Assembly: GCF_003945595.2 (NCBI RefSeq)
Contig: NW_024104420.1
Span: 4,214,201 to 4,278,200, forward strand
DNA: 64,000 nucleotides
Direction of reading: 5' to 3'
Source: Pipra filicauda
Taxonomy: Eukaryota > Chordata > Aves > Passeriformes > Pipridae
This document shows positions 14,835 to 26,312 of the stretch, piece after piece. Every line of letters begins with the position of its first letter. Positions within the stretch are counted from its first letter, which is position 1. Under the pieces are notes generated by a model that made no database searches, was not told where the DNA came from, and saw only the letters and a list, made by a program, of their open reading frames with translations. The translations under genes and the position numbers were made by a program.

Positions 14835-15076
14835 GTATTGGCTGCTCAGCAAAGACAAGACCAATATTTTCTAGTGTAGGAAACCTGTAGAGGCAAAAGC
14901 TAAAGTGATTGTGGGTTAGGGCCTGTAGATTAGCACTGAACAGGTCCCTGGAGGTCTCCCAGATGAAAGTCAGTGTTTGGGAATACTTATGTTTTCTTGA
15001 TGACAAAATATCATGGACAAGGAGAAGAGGGGGCATAAAAAATCCCTCTCAGCTTGTGTGTCTATATATCCTATAT

Positions 15077-15088
15077 ATCAACACTGCA
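15077..15088. repeat. Left 12-bp target-site duplication of the tRNA-Glu SINE
   Basis: The 12-mer atcaacactgca occurs immediately before the SINE head and again, identical, at 15420-15431 right after its trinucleotide tail. Confidence 0.85.
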
Positions 15089-15419
15089 GGGGGTCCCCTG
15101 GTGGTCTAGTGGTTAGGATGCAGCACTCTCACCGCCACAGCCTGGGTTGGATTCCTGGTCAGGGAACTCCTCCGGGCAGATGGAGCTCGTCAGCCCTGTA
15201 AGGCCATCCATCTAAGAGAAGGTCACTCTAAACAAACCTACGTCCTGAGGACCTCGCTGCCACTGTCCGAGCTCGCTCGGCCCCGGCAGATGAACCTCAG
15301 GATTAAAGGGTGGGCTCAGTTCAGCGCACACTGTGTCTCACCTAAAAAATCCACTGCGCAGGCTCGAAGGGTAAAGACCTTTCCCAAATCTTCGTTTGCG
15401 AAGACTGGCCATGATGATG
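15089..15419 (+). mobile_element. Full-length tRNA-Glu-derived SINE with (ATG)n tail, probably RTE-mobilised
   Basis: The head at 15094-15166 matches tRNA-Glu (CUC) nearly base for base. It has the box A region tggtctagtgg from 15102, the anticodon loop 'ctctcac' with CTC at 15128-15130, a box B 'ggttggattcc' at 15145-15155 with one change, and the 3' acceptor strand 'tcaggga' pairing with the start. About 250 bp of GC-richer body follows, resembling neither tRNA nor CR1. Near the 3' end there is a 6-bp stem with a tttg loop (15389-15404), and the element ends in a short ATG repeat. A perfect 12-bp duplication flanks it. A microsatellite tail plus a duplication of this length fits RTE-clade LINE mobilisation. 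AviRTE-driven SINEs are known in some birds, but assignment to that family is my inference. It is well preserved and therefore fairly young. Confidence 0.82.
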
Positions 15420-15431
15420 ATCAACACTGCA
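15420..15431. repeat. Right 12-bp target-site duplication of the tRNA-Glu SINE
   Basis: Identical to 15077-15088. It overlaps the phase of the ATG tail by at most two bases, so the true duplication could be 10-12 bp. Confidence 0.85.
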
Positions 15432-18400
15432 ACAAAGTACAGCTGCAATCTTGTGCTTCCCTTTGTTACCATTTTGCTCTAGTGATTTAGTCTGCCTACA
15501 TTTCCCCTGTGACTGGTCCCTAATAAAAAAGAAAATACAAAATATCCATGGTTCATTTGAGGTCTCTTATTTGTGATTCATTAACAAAAGCTTTAGGGTT
15601 TTGTAAAAATGTGTTTATTGGACTCAGATGAGATGGCTAACAGCAGCAGTGATCTGTCGTTGTTCATGTAATATCCCCAGGGCTGAATTTTAAATATTTA
15701 TGTGTATTTGGCTATATTCATCCTTCTAACTGCCTTTATTTTTTCCTTCTGAGAGTTGTGAGAGTTGTAGATCTGTTAATGTGATAGATACAAATTGGAT
15801 AAGCTAAATTGTTGAGAGCACATTACTTTGACCTAGGAAGTACAAATTGCTTGTCCAGTAAGTTCAGACATGTCCCACAGCACTGTTTCTTGTACTTAGG
15901 GTCTCAAGGTGAGCAGCAGAAAGAAGCAAGCTCAAGACTATCTGGCTTTGTTAGTGCTAAAATGTCCTGGGTCTCACTGCTCTCCAAGCCTTCTGTTTCA
16001 GTCCAGCATTGTCTTCCAATCACAATAGCTAGGCCACAATTTCTAGAGAGAACAAAATTCACTGGACCAGAACAAGCTGAGAATTTTGTGAGGTTGTTTG
16101 TTAGTTAGTTTGTTTGTTTTCTTTAATAGAACAATTACAGCAAATGAATTTAAAATTTTCAGTAAATAATAATACCAGCTTGAATATGTATATTAACAAT
16201 TACTGAAATTTACATGTACACTATATTATCAGCTGTAGAAATCACTTTTTTTCCTGTTGGTAATAGTTGAACTTTATTATCACTACCAATTTGATAAAGT
16301 CTGTTTCCTGTTTTCTTTTCTGTATAGTTTGGTGTCTTCTGCTGTTTAGTCACAGGTGTGCCACTACTACAGCCACATATGTATAAGTATGTGAAAGCCA
16401 AAGAAAATGTTTACTTAGTGAAGCTTGATGAACAGAGAGAAGTATTTAAAAAGTTGGAGCATCAACTGAATATTTTATTTATGTGGTGATTTGGAAAAAA
16501 CAAATTGCAGTACTGGTTAATAAAACTGCATAACAAAGGCTAGAAATGCAGAGATTTACAATGCATGGAAATGGTTGTTGCATTGAAGTGATTTAGCTAG
16601 AGAAATTTTGCTAAGACAGACACCAGTGAGGTGAAATTTCTCTTCTTCTCTATATGCCTTTGACTGAGTAAGGATAACTTTGTTATCTTTCTGATATCTT
16701 TTATATCTTCTGCATTTTCTGGCATACCCTAGTCAAGCTCAAGGTAAAGAATTGCATTTATTCAGAAATAAGTTTTCCTGCGCTTCTTTAACCAGTGGTA
16801 TCTCAACTCTCCCGTCTGTGACAAGTCTCCCAGAGAAACTCCAGCCCCAGCACACAGACAGAACACAAGTTATCGTATGCAGTTAAAATGGGGAAAAAAA
16901 CTGTTTATACCTTCTATACTCCTTTCCTAGTATTTCTTTACCCTGACAGGCACAAATAAAAGCAGTTATTACATCTCTTTTCAATGCATCTTGAAGCACT
17001 TGTCTTTAAATGCTGGTTCACAATTCTTCCCTTCTACCCATTGTTCCTTCTGGTGCCGTTATGTCACAACAGTGCTCTGCAAAGGGACGGGTGCACGCAT
17101 GCCTGGGCCTGAAGCAAGGACATGCAAGTGGCTCCTGCAACTCCATGGAGTTTGCTTTAAGCAGTATTGGTTTCAAAACTTCAGCCCTTGAAACTTGTTG
17201 GTGGCTTTCAACTAGGAAAATGATAGCAGAGCAGATAGACACTAAAGGAGTCCAGCGCAAACTGACAAGTTATTTGTATTGGTAAAGCATAAAATATACA
17301 ACTACCAGGAAAGTATGAAAGCAGACACTCTACTGAGATTTTATTGTGGGATCAATCCTTACTTAGGGATCAGATGTATACCTGAATAGCCTCTTCCCAT
17401 GTCCCAAAATATATTTTTCACCAACAACCCAGTGTATCTCTTTCTTCCAACTCTTTCTTGGAGCATATCTAATTGAGTTTTACGTGATAAGTGTCTGGAG
17501 GCTGCATTCATCAGGCTTATATAAAGCCAGCAGAGTGCCAAAGAACATTCTTCAACACTGTCTTTCTATCACAGAAAATTGGGAAGAAATAGTCTTCAAG
17601 ATGTCATATAGTAAATTGTCTTAGCCTTCTGGCTCCCTTCTGGCATTCCTGACACCAGTTTCTCTCACCTAAAAGCTACAAGTAAGGGAAAATACATTGC
17701 CCTCTAAAGGCAATCTCCTCAAGGGCTAAAAAAGTCTTAGAATGCTTTGTAGATAGACAAAATACAGTACATGCAATATCTCTTACTTTAGGGCGGGTGT
17801 TGACTATCTCTCCTGACCTTTCCATAAATGTACTGCAGAAATGCAGTTCAGGTGGGAGCTGCCATGAACCAAATATAGAACTGATTAGAAAAGTCATAGT
17901 CAGTTCTTAGTTTCACCATTAGACTGTAAAAATATATAAAACGGGTTTTCACATGAATGATTTCGAACTCTTGAGTAGACCGTGCACTTAATATGTTTGT
18001 GTGTGTTGGAAGTGGAAAAGATTGCACCCACTTTGACAGAAAGAGAGCATGCAAAATTATCTTGACAAGCCAAGGAAATAATCTGTGCACAATATTATTT
18101 TTCTCTGGGAATAATCAACTGCAGAAGTTCAGCTTGAAGAATATCTATGCAGCAGCTTTGCAGGAAAGGAGCTGGGAAAAAAAAATGACTCATAGATTAA
18201 AGAGGCTCTAACAACTCATACTTTTTTAATATGGCATCATCTGAGGTATTAATAGGACTATCAGTAGTCAAACTGAATAAGGAACCCATACGAATAAAAG
18301 CCTAACTAATGGGACTACTCTGCTTTAAGCTCCACACTTTAGAAACTCTATTATATTAGTGGAAAGCTTTCAGTGGAGACTAACAACAAATGGAAACAAT

Positions 18401-18661
18401 AACTGCAGGGTGGTTGGGGGAGTCAGAGATTACAGGGGTATTTATTTAGTTTCGGGACTACACTTCAATGAGAAAATTAGTAGATATTTCCTTGTGTCCC
18501 CTGGATGTAGGAGAAAAGCAATAATCCTGAATTACAGATAGATTAGATGTCTTTGCTGGTGTGGATGGTTAATGTCAAGAATGTATTATGCAAGAAAGAA
18601 TGTAGCATCTTCTAGAGTAAAAGACTTTCACTAGGAAACTTTCAAGAAGAGTTCCTGAGGT
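15432..18661. other. Non-coding stretch, nothing recognised
   Basis: AT-rich sequence with a small T/G tract at 16094-16121. Open frames here (for example 15809-16108 plus, 99 codons) show no family resemblance and no sensible splice context, so I treat them as chance. Confidence 0.6.
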
Positions 18662-18720
18662 TGAGGATGGACTAGATAATCTCAAAAGGTCTCTCCTAGC
18701 TATATTATTTGTTCTGCCTA
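18662..18720 (+). mobile_element. Old CR1 LINE 3'-end fragment
   Basis: The stretch follows the CR1 3' terminus in order: 'gaggatggactagataatct', 'caaaaggtctctcctagct', and then a degraded tail ending 'ttgttctg'. It is heavily diverged and about 60 bp long, which suggests an old, strongly 5'-truncated insertion. Confidence 0.65.
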
Positions 18721-21192
18721 TGAGAGCTGAGCGTTCATCTCCTGCACTTAACTATTTTTAGAAAAGCTCATGACATATTCTTGGTCCAATGTATATAATG
18801 ACTCACCAGCTTAGATCATTTCCTGCTGTGGACCTCATCTACATGTCATTCCTACCACAGTCAATACTGCTGTCTCTCACTGACCTCTTCAGTTTCACTA
18901 CAAAAAACCCTGTGTTTTCTGACCTACCTTGTGGTTTTTTCCCTGACACATTACTGGAGGGAAGATTCCTTCTCCAAACCCATAATTGTTTGTCTTTTAA
19001 TTAAGATTTATTAAAAAAATATTAAAATCCAGTACTGTTCCAGCCATGGTTCTTTTCATCAGCTGCTCTGTGGGAGAAACATAATTGAAAGTTCCATTTA
19101 ATGGCACACGTGACACAATTTTAAGTTCCATTTACAGGCACACAAAGACAGATCGTTCTCTGTACTCGGTGTTTTGGGACTGGTGTTTTGCCAATGCCAT
19201 GTTATGCAGATGTGAGCAGCATTGTGTTCACATGCCTGTTGGAGCACAACGTGCAGTGCAGCACAATGCCATGTTTCAGCTTTTGTCTGCTGATGGCAAT
19301 AACCCCTTGAGCCAAATGCATCAATGTCTCGGAACAATAGATTTCTTTCTTTTTGATGTTTCTAATTTAAAGTAACAAGTGGTTTTTGTTTATTTCAACT
19401 ATAATTAGTTCTAGTAATAGAGTTGGACTGCTACCCACAGAAAACAAAGCTGTGTATGCATCTTTTCTTCTCTCCTAGTCCTGCAGAAAAGTTTTAAGTT
19501 GCAAATACTTCAAATATGGTGTAGGTAATCTATATGGTTAAAAAAACACTTAAATTCTCCTCCCTTCTATCATCACAAAATTATCTTCATGACATTTTTT
19601 TCTTTGTCCTCCTCCGTAGGGAATCATGTAACATTGCTGAGAACAAGTTCTGGTCCCAATTTACAAGAATGATCCATACTTTGGCTGAGGGAATGATACT
19701 GCTTACTACTGGCAAACTTCTCTCAAATCTCAGGCTTGTCATCCTCCCTGACTTTCGTAGCAATACTAGATACAGAAATTTCTCCAGTTACTGCTGAATA
19801 TAAAATCTTACTTCTTTAGAAAAGCATTTAAAAATAAAGAAAACTAAATTCACACATCTGAAATCAGCCTTTAACATGGAGATACCAGACAATTCTGAAG
19901 GAATAGATACCAGAGGACAAATTACCTCAAAAAACCTGAGTGGACCATGATCTTACATGCACATCCCAAATTGTCCTAATTTACCAAATGAAAGAAACTT
20001 AACAGATCCCTAAATCAAGATGATAGGGTGATACTAATGGCACAACTGTCCTTTTATACCTACAGCTCACTGGAAACTGCAACTGCCCAAAGAGGAGAAC
20101 TTGGTTGCAGCAACCTTGCTATATATCTTCTCAATCCAGGACTGTGGTGTAACTCTTATATATGAAAAGCATATACATCTATGAATTAATAAAAATGTGG
20201 AAATAGTTTGGTTATCATGTGACATGTCAAAACCTGTTTCAAGTTGTTCATGTGAGGTTCTAGTTTGTTTTCACTGCAGATTTTCAAAGATGTAGCTGCT
20301 CCAGAGGCACATCCCTCTCCAGGAATCCTCTAAGACCACTGCATATTTCTAAAGTGAGGCAAAGCCCACAGGTGAAGCAAGTGAGAAGCAGAGAGAAAAA
20401 TATTTCTCTTTGAGGTCCTCATGGGTTGCACGTCTAGAAGAGACCAGTTCACTCTTCCCACATTGCAGAATTTTCCCCGTAGAAGGTCTCCTTATCATAA
20501 CCACAGAAGGAGAAAAGAAACAGACATGTGCTAGGCACTCTTTCTCTCAGGTAGGTTGTTCTGTACAAGCATGGAAAAAAAGATTAAAACTCCTTGCACC
20601 AGACATTCTTGACCTCTAAATCAGTTTGCTAGGGTATTGCCTAGGTGACAATTGCTTTAAAAAGTTCCTAATATAGATTAACCCTCTGGGCAACAACTTA
20701 TTCAGTAATTTGAAATCAAATCCTGAACATACACCACTGTTCCAGACCTTTTGTAACTCCTGCAAGCTGCATAATCTATGAACATGTTGGCACACAAAAG
20801 TGTATGATAATTAATAGATTCTTATCACAACGTGATACACATCATCAGATTTTTTCATTGTCTTTGATCCAACAGTCACTGGCAGTATTACAATGCAGAG
20901 TAATTACTTTATCATATTATTATCCTCCTATGCATGGTAAAAATTTGCATAGCTGCAAAGCATTAATTTTGTTCACAGTTGGGGTTTTTGTAACTGATGT
21001 CTCACTTGAGCAGTTTAAAGTAAGAATTGAAATCTCTCTGCCGAAAATTTTCTTCATTAATTTTCTACACCCTTGAGTCCTTGAGTGACATTTTTGCTGC
21101 CTTGGAAATACTCCCTCTTTGTAATGAGCAGGAGGCACAGTTGCTTTTGGATCATAATTCCTCTCTCCCTTTTTTCTTTTTTATTTTTTACC
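18721..21192. other. Non-coding stretch, nothing recognised
   Basis: No repeat or gene family recognised. A good pyrimidine-tract acceptor-like site ends at 19619 and is followed by an open frame to 19797. I found no partner donor or homologous protein, so no exon is called. A slightly GC-richer patch at about 19100-19340 is unexplained. Confidence 0.55.
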
Positions 21193-21538
21193 AAAGCAGC
21201 CTTCCAGTACCTGAAGAGAGCCCACAAGAAAGATGGAGAGGGACCTTATACAAGAGCATATTGTGACAGGAAAAGAGGGAATGGTTTCAAACTGAGGGTA
21301 GGTTTAGATAAGACTTTAGGGAGAAATTCTTTACTGTGAGGGTGGTGAGGCGCTGGATCAAGTTACCCACAGAAGCTGCAGATGACCCATCCCTGGAAGT
21401 GTTTAAGGCCAGGTTAGATGGAGCTTTGAGCAACTCAGTCTAGTGAAAGGTGTCCCTGTTCATGGCTGGAGGGTTGAAACTAGATGATCTTTAAGATCCC
21501 TTCCAACCCAAACTGTTCTGTGATTCTATGATTCTATC
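21193..21538 (+). mobile_element. CR1 LINE 3'-end fragment, 346 bp
   Basis: This is a 5'-truncated CR1 copy in plus orientation. Landmarks in order are 'cagccttccagtacctgaag', 'ctttactgtgagggtggtga', 'ccatccctggaagtgttta', 'aggccaggttagatgg', 'gatcccttccaaccca' and the terminal repeat 'tgattctatgattctat'. CR1 is the dominant LINE of birds and reptiles. Its copies are nearly always truncated and lack a poly(A) tail, as here. No reverse-transcriptase coding sequence is retained. The clean 3' tail gives a firm right boundary, while the left edge is approximate. Confidence 0.95.
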
Positions 21539-22414
21539 TTTTCAGTAAGTAGAATATTTTAATTAATTATTGCCTACATCAGTCTGCAACCACAGTAGAA
21601 ATTAAAATGCCAATATATTCTTCATATTTTATGAAAGGAATTCCATGTAAAAACAATCAGCTGTTGCAGTTTTTCTGCATAAGAGTTAAGAGCTTGATCT
21701 GTTACTACTATTGTGGAAAAAACACCTCCAGCCACAGGCCCTCTTCATACCCAAAATTAAAAGGAAAGCCCAAGAAAACTGTGTGATCATTTTGCACATC
21801 ACAGACAGTATTGGTTGTACTCTTGCCTTATGTTCCTTTAAGAAGATTGAGGCAGGCAGAACTCCCTAGAGCAGGGGGCAAAAGAGAGGGCTTTGTCTTC
21901 TACCAGGCCCTTCTCAAACACATGTGCCATCTCAGGGGGAAGATGTTCCAGCAACAACAGCATTTGGCTGGCAAGACAGCAGTAGACTGTAAGTCTTATA
22001 CAGACCCTTTTTATTTCTGTTGTGCCCTAATTTGATGGTTTGTGGTTTCTTTATTTCAAAAGAACAACATTTCTAGTGTTTTCAGTGAAAAACATGTTTT
22101 TCGAATTATAAAAATCTTTCGGTCTTCCATTGGGATTTCACTGTAAGGAGAATGTCTGAGCAGATCCATGTCAGAGCACCAGATTAACCTTCCATCATCC
22201 AGTTGCCTATAAAGCAATACCTTTTCATTGTTGGCAACAGTCATAAGATACTACTCCATCACTTTGCAATTTAATATAAACCGCGAAACTCATACAGTGT
22301 CATGGTCGCAAAACCATCTGAGCGTGGTGCACTGCAGATATTGCTCTCAAAACAGAGAGCAAAACATTTTGCATGTTGCAAAATGAAGAGAGTAACAGCA
22401 ATGAATAACTGATG
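21539..22414. other. Non-coding stretch, nothing recognised
   Basis: The stretch between a CR1 fragment and an LTR has no recognisable element. A frame at 21811-22035 is uninterrupted for 74 codons but resembles nothing known to me. Confidence 0.55.
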
Positions 22415-22418
22415 CATG
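22415..22418. repeat. Left 4-bp target duplication (catg) of LTR
   Basis: catg precedes the proposed LTR start (TG) and recurs at 23047-23050 after its CA end. Four bases are a weak signal alone, but 4-bp duplications are usual for gammaretrovirus-like (ERV1) elements. Confidence 0.55.
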
Positions 22419-23046
22419 TGATGTCTTTAAACAGAATTCTCTGCATTTTAAGTAGAATTCTCTGTATCCTTAAGTTCTGAGTCTTTTAGCAGAATTCGAT
22501 GTCCCTGGCCCTTCCTTTGATCTCTGTTGCAGATGAACCCGATAGTATCATTCTCACCTTTAACCCCTCTTTTAAATGTAAAAAGGTGTAATCAGGTGTG
22601 TTAGGGCAGGTGTTGCTCAATGCTTATGGAAAGCTTTTGTATTTTATGTCCTTCTTGGCAATTGTTTCAGCCAGAGCTGCAGATCACATCCTATTTGCCG
22701 CTTAGCCTTGGGTTCTGTGTGTCCTGAACTTAACTTTACTCAAAGCTGAGTAGGAGGCACCTCCCCAAATGACCACCAGAGACCCTCAAAGAGTACCCCA
22801 CAGGTGCAGTGACATGTATTACATCAGACTGTTCAAGCTAAACAATTATGCAATAGGTAAGTTGTAACCGTGTATTAGATTGGGGTGGTTATGTAGAATT
22901 CAATGTGTAAATTCTCTTGCTTTTTGCTCCTTGGTGTGCTTGATTCGTGGAAAACTTCCACCTTGCACCCTGTGCAGAATAAACAATGTCTCCTTTCTAA
23001 ACCTAACTCTTTGTCCGTGTTTAGAGAATTCCCAAAATTCGCAACA
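22419..23046 (+). mobile_element. Solo LTR of an endogenous retrovirus, 628 bp
   Basis: The proposed boundaries are TG...CA with 'tgatg' at the left and 'caaca' at the right. A canonical AATAAA sits at 22978-22983, about 65 bp before the right end, as expected for a U3-R-U5 layout in plus orientation. The left portion holds direct repeats of 'agaattctctg' (22433-22443 and 22454-22464) and a third partial copy at 22491-22501, with EcoRI-like cores. No internal retroviral sequence or second LTR adjoins it, so it looks like a solo LTR left by recombination. The left boundary is less certain than the right. The class (ERV1 or ERVK) is not settled. Confidence 0.72.
22978..22983 (+). promoter_or_regulatory. 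Polyadenylation signal AATAAA in LTR
   Basis: A canonical hexamer placed where an LTR R-region signal is expected. It supports the plus orientation of the 22419-23046 element. Confidence 0.7.
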
Positions 23047-23334
23047 CATGTAGCAAAATAAATTGGAGGAGGAATAAAGTCAAGGGACAGGTATTTATTT
23101 CTAGGAGCTATAGAAAAACGATTTAATTAGGGACTTTGTATTTGGAGGTTTCCCTTGGATGGTTTTTAAAACCATCTCATTGCATAGAGTACAAGGAGCA
23201 CTATCTGAATCTTACAAGTAAGAATCTACTTACATATCACACATGTTTTTGTTCCAAATCTGGCCTGACAAACAACTGCATCTAATTCAAACAAACTTAA
23301 AGAATGGAGAAAGAAGCATCAGGGTAAAGATTTT

Positions 23335-23552
23335 GTATTAGGAAGAATTTCTTTACCGTGAGGGTGATGAGGCACTGTAATGGGTTGCCCAAAGAAGTCA
23401 TGGTTCTCCCATACCTGGAATTGTATTGCTTTAAGGCAAAGTTACGTGAGGAAAACTGGTCTAGTGAAATGTATCCCTACCCTTGGCAAGGGGTTGAAAC
23501 TAGATGTTCCTTAAGGTCCTTTCCAACCCAAACCATTTTATGATTCTATGAT
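23335..23552 (+). mobile_element. CR1 LINE 3'-end fragment, about 218 bp
   Basis: This follows the same consensus order as the copy at 21193-21538 but is more diverged. It begins at 'gtattaggaagaatttcttt', continues through 'gtgagggtgatgaggcactg', 'gtctagtgaaatgtatccct', 'ggttgaaactagatgttcct' and 'tcctttccaaccca', and ends with 'tgattctatga'. A small deletion shortens the middle. It lies in the same orientation about 1.8 kb from the previous CR1. An LTR separates them and each has its own 3' tail, so they are independent insertions. Confidence 0.93.
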
Positions 23553-26230
23553 GAGTCTGTGTTCAGCAGAGCTAGCAGAAAATCACCCTATTTTACTGGC
23601 ATTTTCAAATTAATGTCTGCTCCAAATTCAGATCACAAAATGTTGATGTTTCCCACAGAGGGGAAAGCTCCCTCAAAAGTTTCAGAGGGAAAATACTGGA
23701 AACATGCAAATTATAAAGGATTGCTCAGTCATTCTTTTAGTCGAAACAAAATAAATTTAATTTTTTTGTTTGTATGGTTGTTGTTATTGCATGCAGAGGG
23801 AAAATTAAGCTTCTAGACCTGAAAATCATTTACCAATTTATCAAAGTCAATATCTGAATAACAGCTTGGAAAAATCAGCCTTTTCTCATGCTTCCATCAA
23901 AGCAGGATGGTAACCAGAGACAGATGCTTACTGAGTCAATTGCTGCAATGGTATAAAATCTTATTGCCCAAAGTGAGTATTCATTTTCTAATCCAGAACC
24001 TGTGGGAATCATCCTCTGCCTTCTTCTCAGAGACAGTTCAGCAACTTGGTAATATTGATATGGTTCTCATTTTCCTACGGGCAATGATGAACACTGGAAA
24101 GATTGTTTCCATCCATTTGTTTTAAGTTCTGGCAAAGAGATTGTAGCAAACAATCCAAGGAAAATAGTTTTTTAATCCACTGCATTTCTGAAGTGAACAT
24201 CTAAGTTAGACTTGATAAATTTTAACTGTTTTAATTCTACCATCCAAATTATGAAAACATAACCACCTAAAGGAACTTTCAGCAGCATACTAGTGAAACG
24301 TTGCAGACTAATTTTTTTGCTTTTCCTTTTTCCCCACAGGCTGTTGTGAAGCCATGAACATGCACACAAGGTTGTGCTTAACATGAGTGCTGAAAGATGT
24401 TGCATTAAGTACAAATGAGAGTCAATGGACCAAACTTTCCAGCATACAAGCTCCTTCTTTCAGTAAACACGAAACAATGGGTTTGAAATAGCCAGAAGTC
24501 TGGATCTGAAGATTAATTGAACAAATAACAGCAGTCTTTGCCAGCCTAAAGCTAAAAAGCCATATGACCACCTTCTGTGCTTGTTATATTTAAGAGGATG
24601 TTTAATGTTTTCTAGGGGCACATGGCAGTGATGTGCACAGCTTGTATCTCATTACTTTTCATTACTCTAAGCTTGTACTACTAGCTCCATGTTACTTTAG
24701 TTTAAAAAAAGGGAGAACCAGAGAGGTAAACCCACTTCCCAGATGCTGCTCTCCAGCAGTGTAGCAAAGAATGGGGACAAGGAGATTTCATCCTCTTTAG
24801 TTATGGTGTTTAGGTGATACAGCACATCAGTGTACAAACACTCCTTCCTATAGTGCTCCAAGAAGTGCCCTAGAGAGTGCTGAAGGTTTATGGAAAATAT
24901 ACTGTACACAAGGAAACCAAATCCCAAGTCCTAACTTGACACCAATGCTATCCTTAGAGCTTCTTTTTGAAATCTCCAAGAAGGAGAAAATTATCAAACT
25001 TTAGAGGGAAATTGCATGGCTTTTTAGTAGTTTTACATGTATATCCATTCTCATGTAGTAGGTTAACATGTTTTATATTCGGCATTTCATTTTTTGTTAT
25101 GGTTTTCATTCCAAGATGATCCTAAAACATAGAATTCTTTAACTGTGAAATAAGTAAATAAGAAAGAAAACCTTCTTGTAATCACTAGTCAACTAAAAAT
25201 AGCGTCAATATGTGCATTCAGTAGCTACCAAAAGTCTGCTGAATTTTTTTCTTCTTTTTTCCCCCATAAAGAGGAAAGAATTCAAGCTGATATGATATCT
25301 GGCTTTATCTGATTACAGACTGAGCCTATATTTGTTTAAACTCTGGAATTGTTGTTTGTTTTTTTTTTTAATTGGTTGATTTGTTTGGTTTGTTTGGTTT
25401 TTTGGGGGTTTATTTTAGCAACAAGTACAGAAGTCTAGTCTGTTTCAAAATCCCTGGTAGGTTTTCTGTTTGTTCATTTTATACAAGTTGTTTCTTTACC
25501 TAGAGCTTTATTTCCAGGATGTCAAAGCTGTGGTGCAGCCCAAAGCCTGCCACAGACTGCCAGAACTACCAAGAACACAAAGATGCCTGAAGGCACCCCG
25601 TGGAAAGAAGACTTTTTCCAAGATAATTGCAAGACAACTGTCTGGATTTTTGTTTGTATTTTAAAAATCACCAAGTTTCAGTAGCAAAACACGAGACAGA
25701 ACGACAGAGTCAAAATTTAGAAGTAGATCCCTCGCAGCCACAGTGAGAGCTGAAAGACATTATAAGAGAGCACAGGGAGTTATGACTTGAAAGAGAGAGA
25801 AAAAAAAGTTTAGCTAAATGCTCATAATGTTGTGCATATGGCTAGCTAGGAAGCCCTACTATTGCTCATCAAACTCACTCTATCTTTTCTTCAATTCAGA
25901 AAATTCTATGTGTACTAAGGAACTACATATATTTTCATGTGATCAGCACAGTGGAGCTCCTATCTTGGTCTAGAATAGTTCAGTGCTGCAAAAACATAAT
26001 AATAATAGTCATCATCGTCTTTACAGATCCTGTAGAAAGCTAAGTTTAAGGGTTGTCAAACAGTTAATGTTGCTATGGGAACTGATTCTTGGTTAGTCAC
26101 ACATTTTATTTATTTATTTCACTCTGCACTTAAAAATTGTTTGCTGATTTTGTTCCAGGACTACCTGCTTTTCATGGAACAAAGCATTCAGTTTATTAGA
26201 AATTTATTTACTGCAATAAGTAAAACGTGT

Positions 26231-26312
26231 TGGGGGGGGGGGGGTTTGGGTTTTGTTGGTTAGTTTGTTTTTTTGTTTGTTTTTTTTTTTTGGTTGGTTG
26301 GGTTTTGTTATT
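26231..26312. repeat. G13 run followed by T/G-only tract
   Basis: G13 at 26232-26244 runs into about 65 bp made almost entirely of T and G (ggttagtttg, ggttggttggg). It is simple-sequence DNA with strong strand asymmetry and possible G-quadruplex potential. Confidence 0.85.

Noticed and set aside
15094..15166. A functional tRNA-Glu gene
   Set aside because: The head resembles tRNA-Glu strongly, but it has an extra base near the 5' end and a box B change, and it continues into a SINE body with a target-site duplication.
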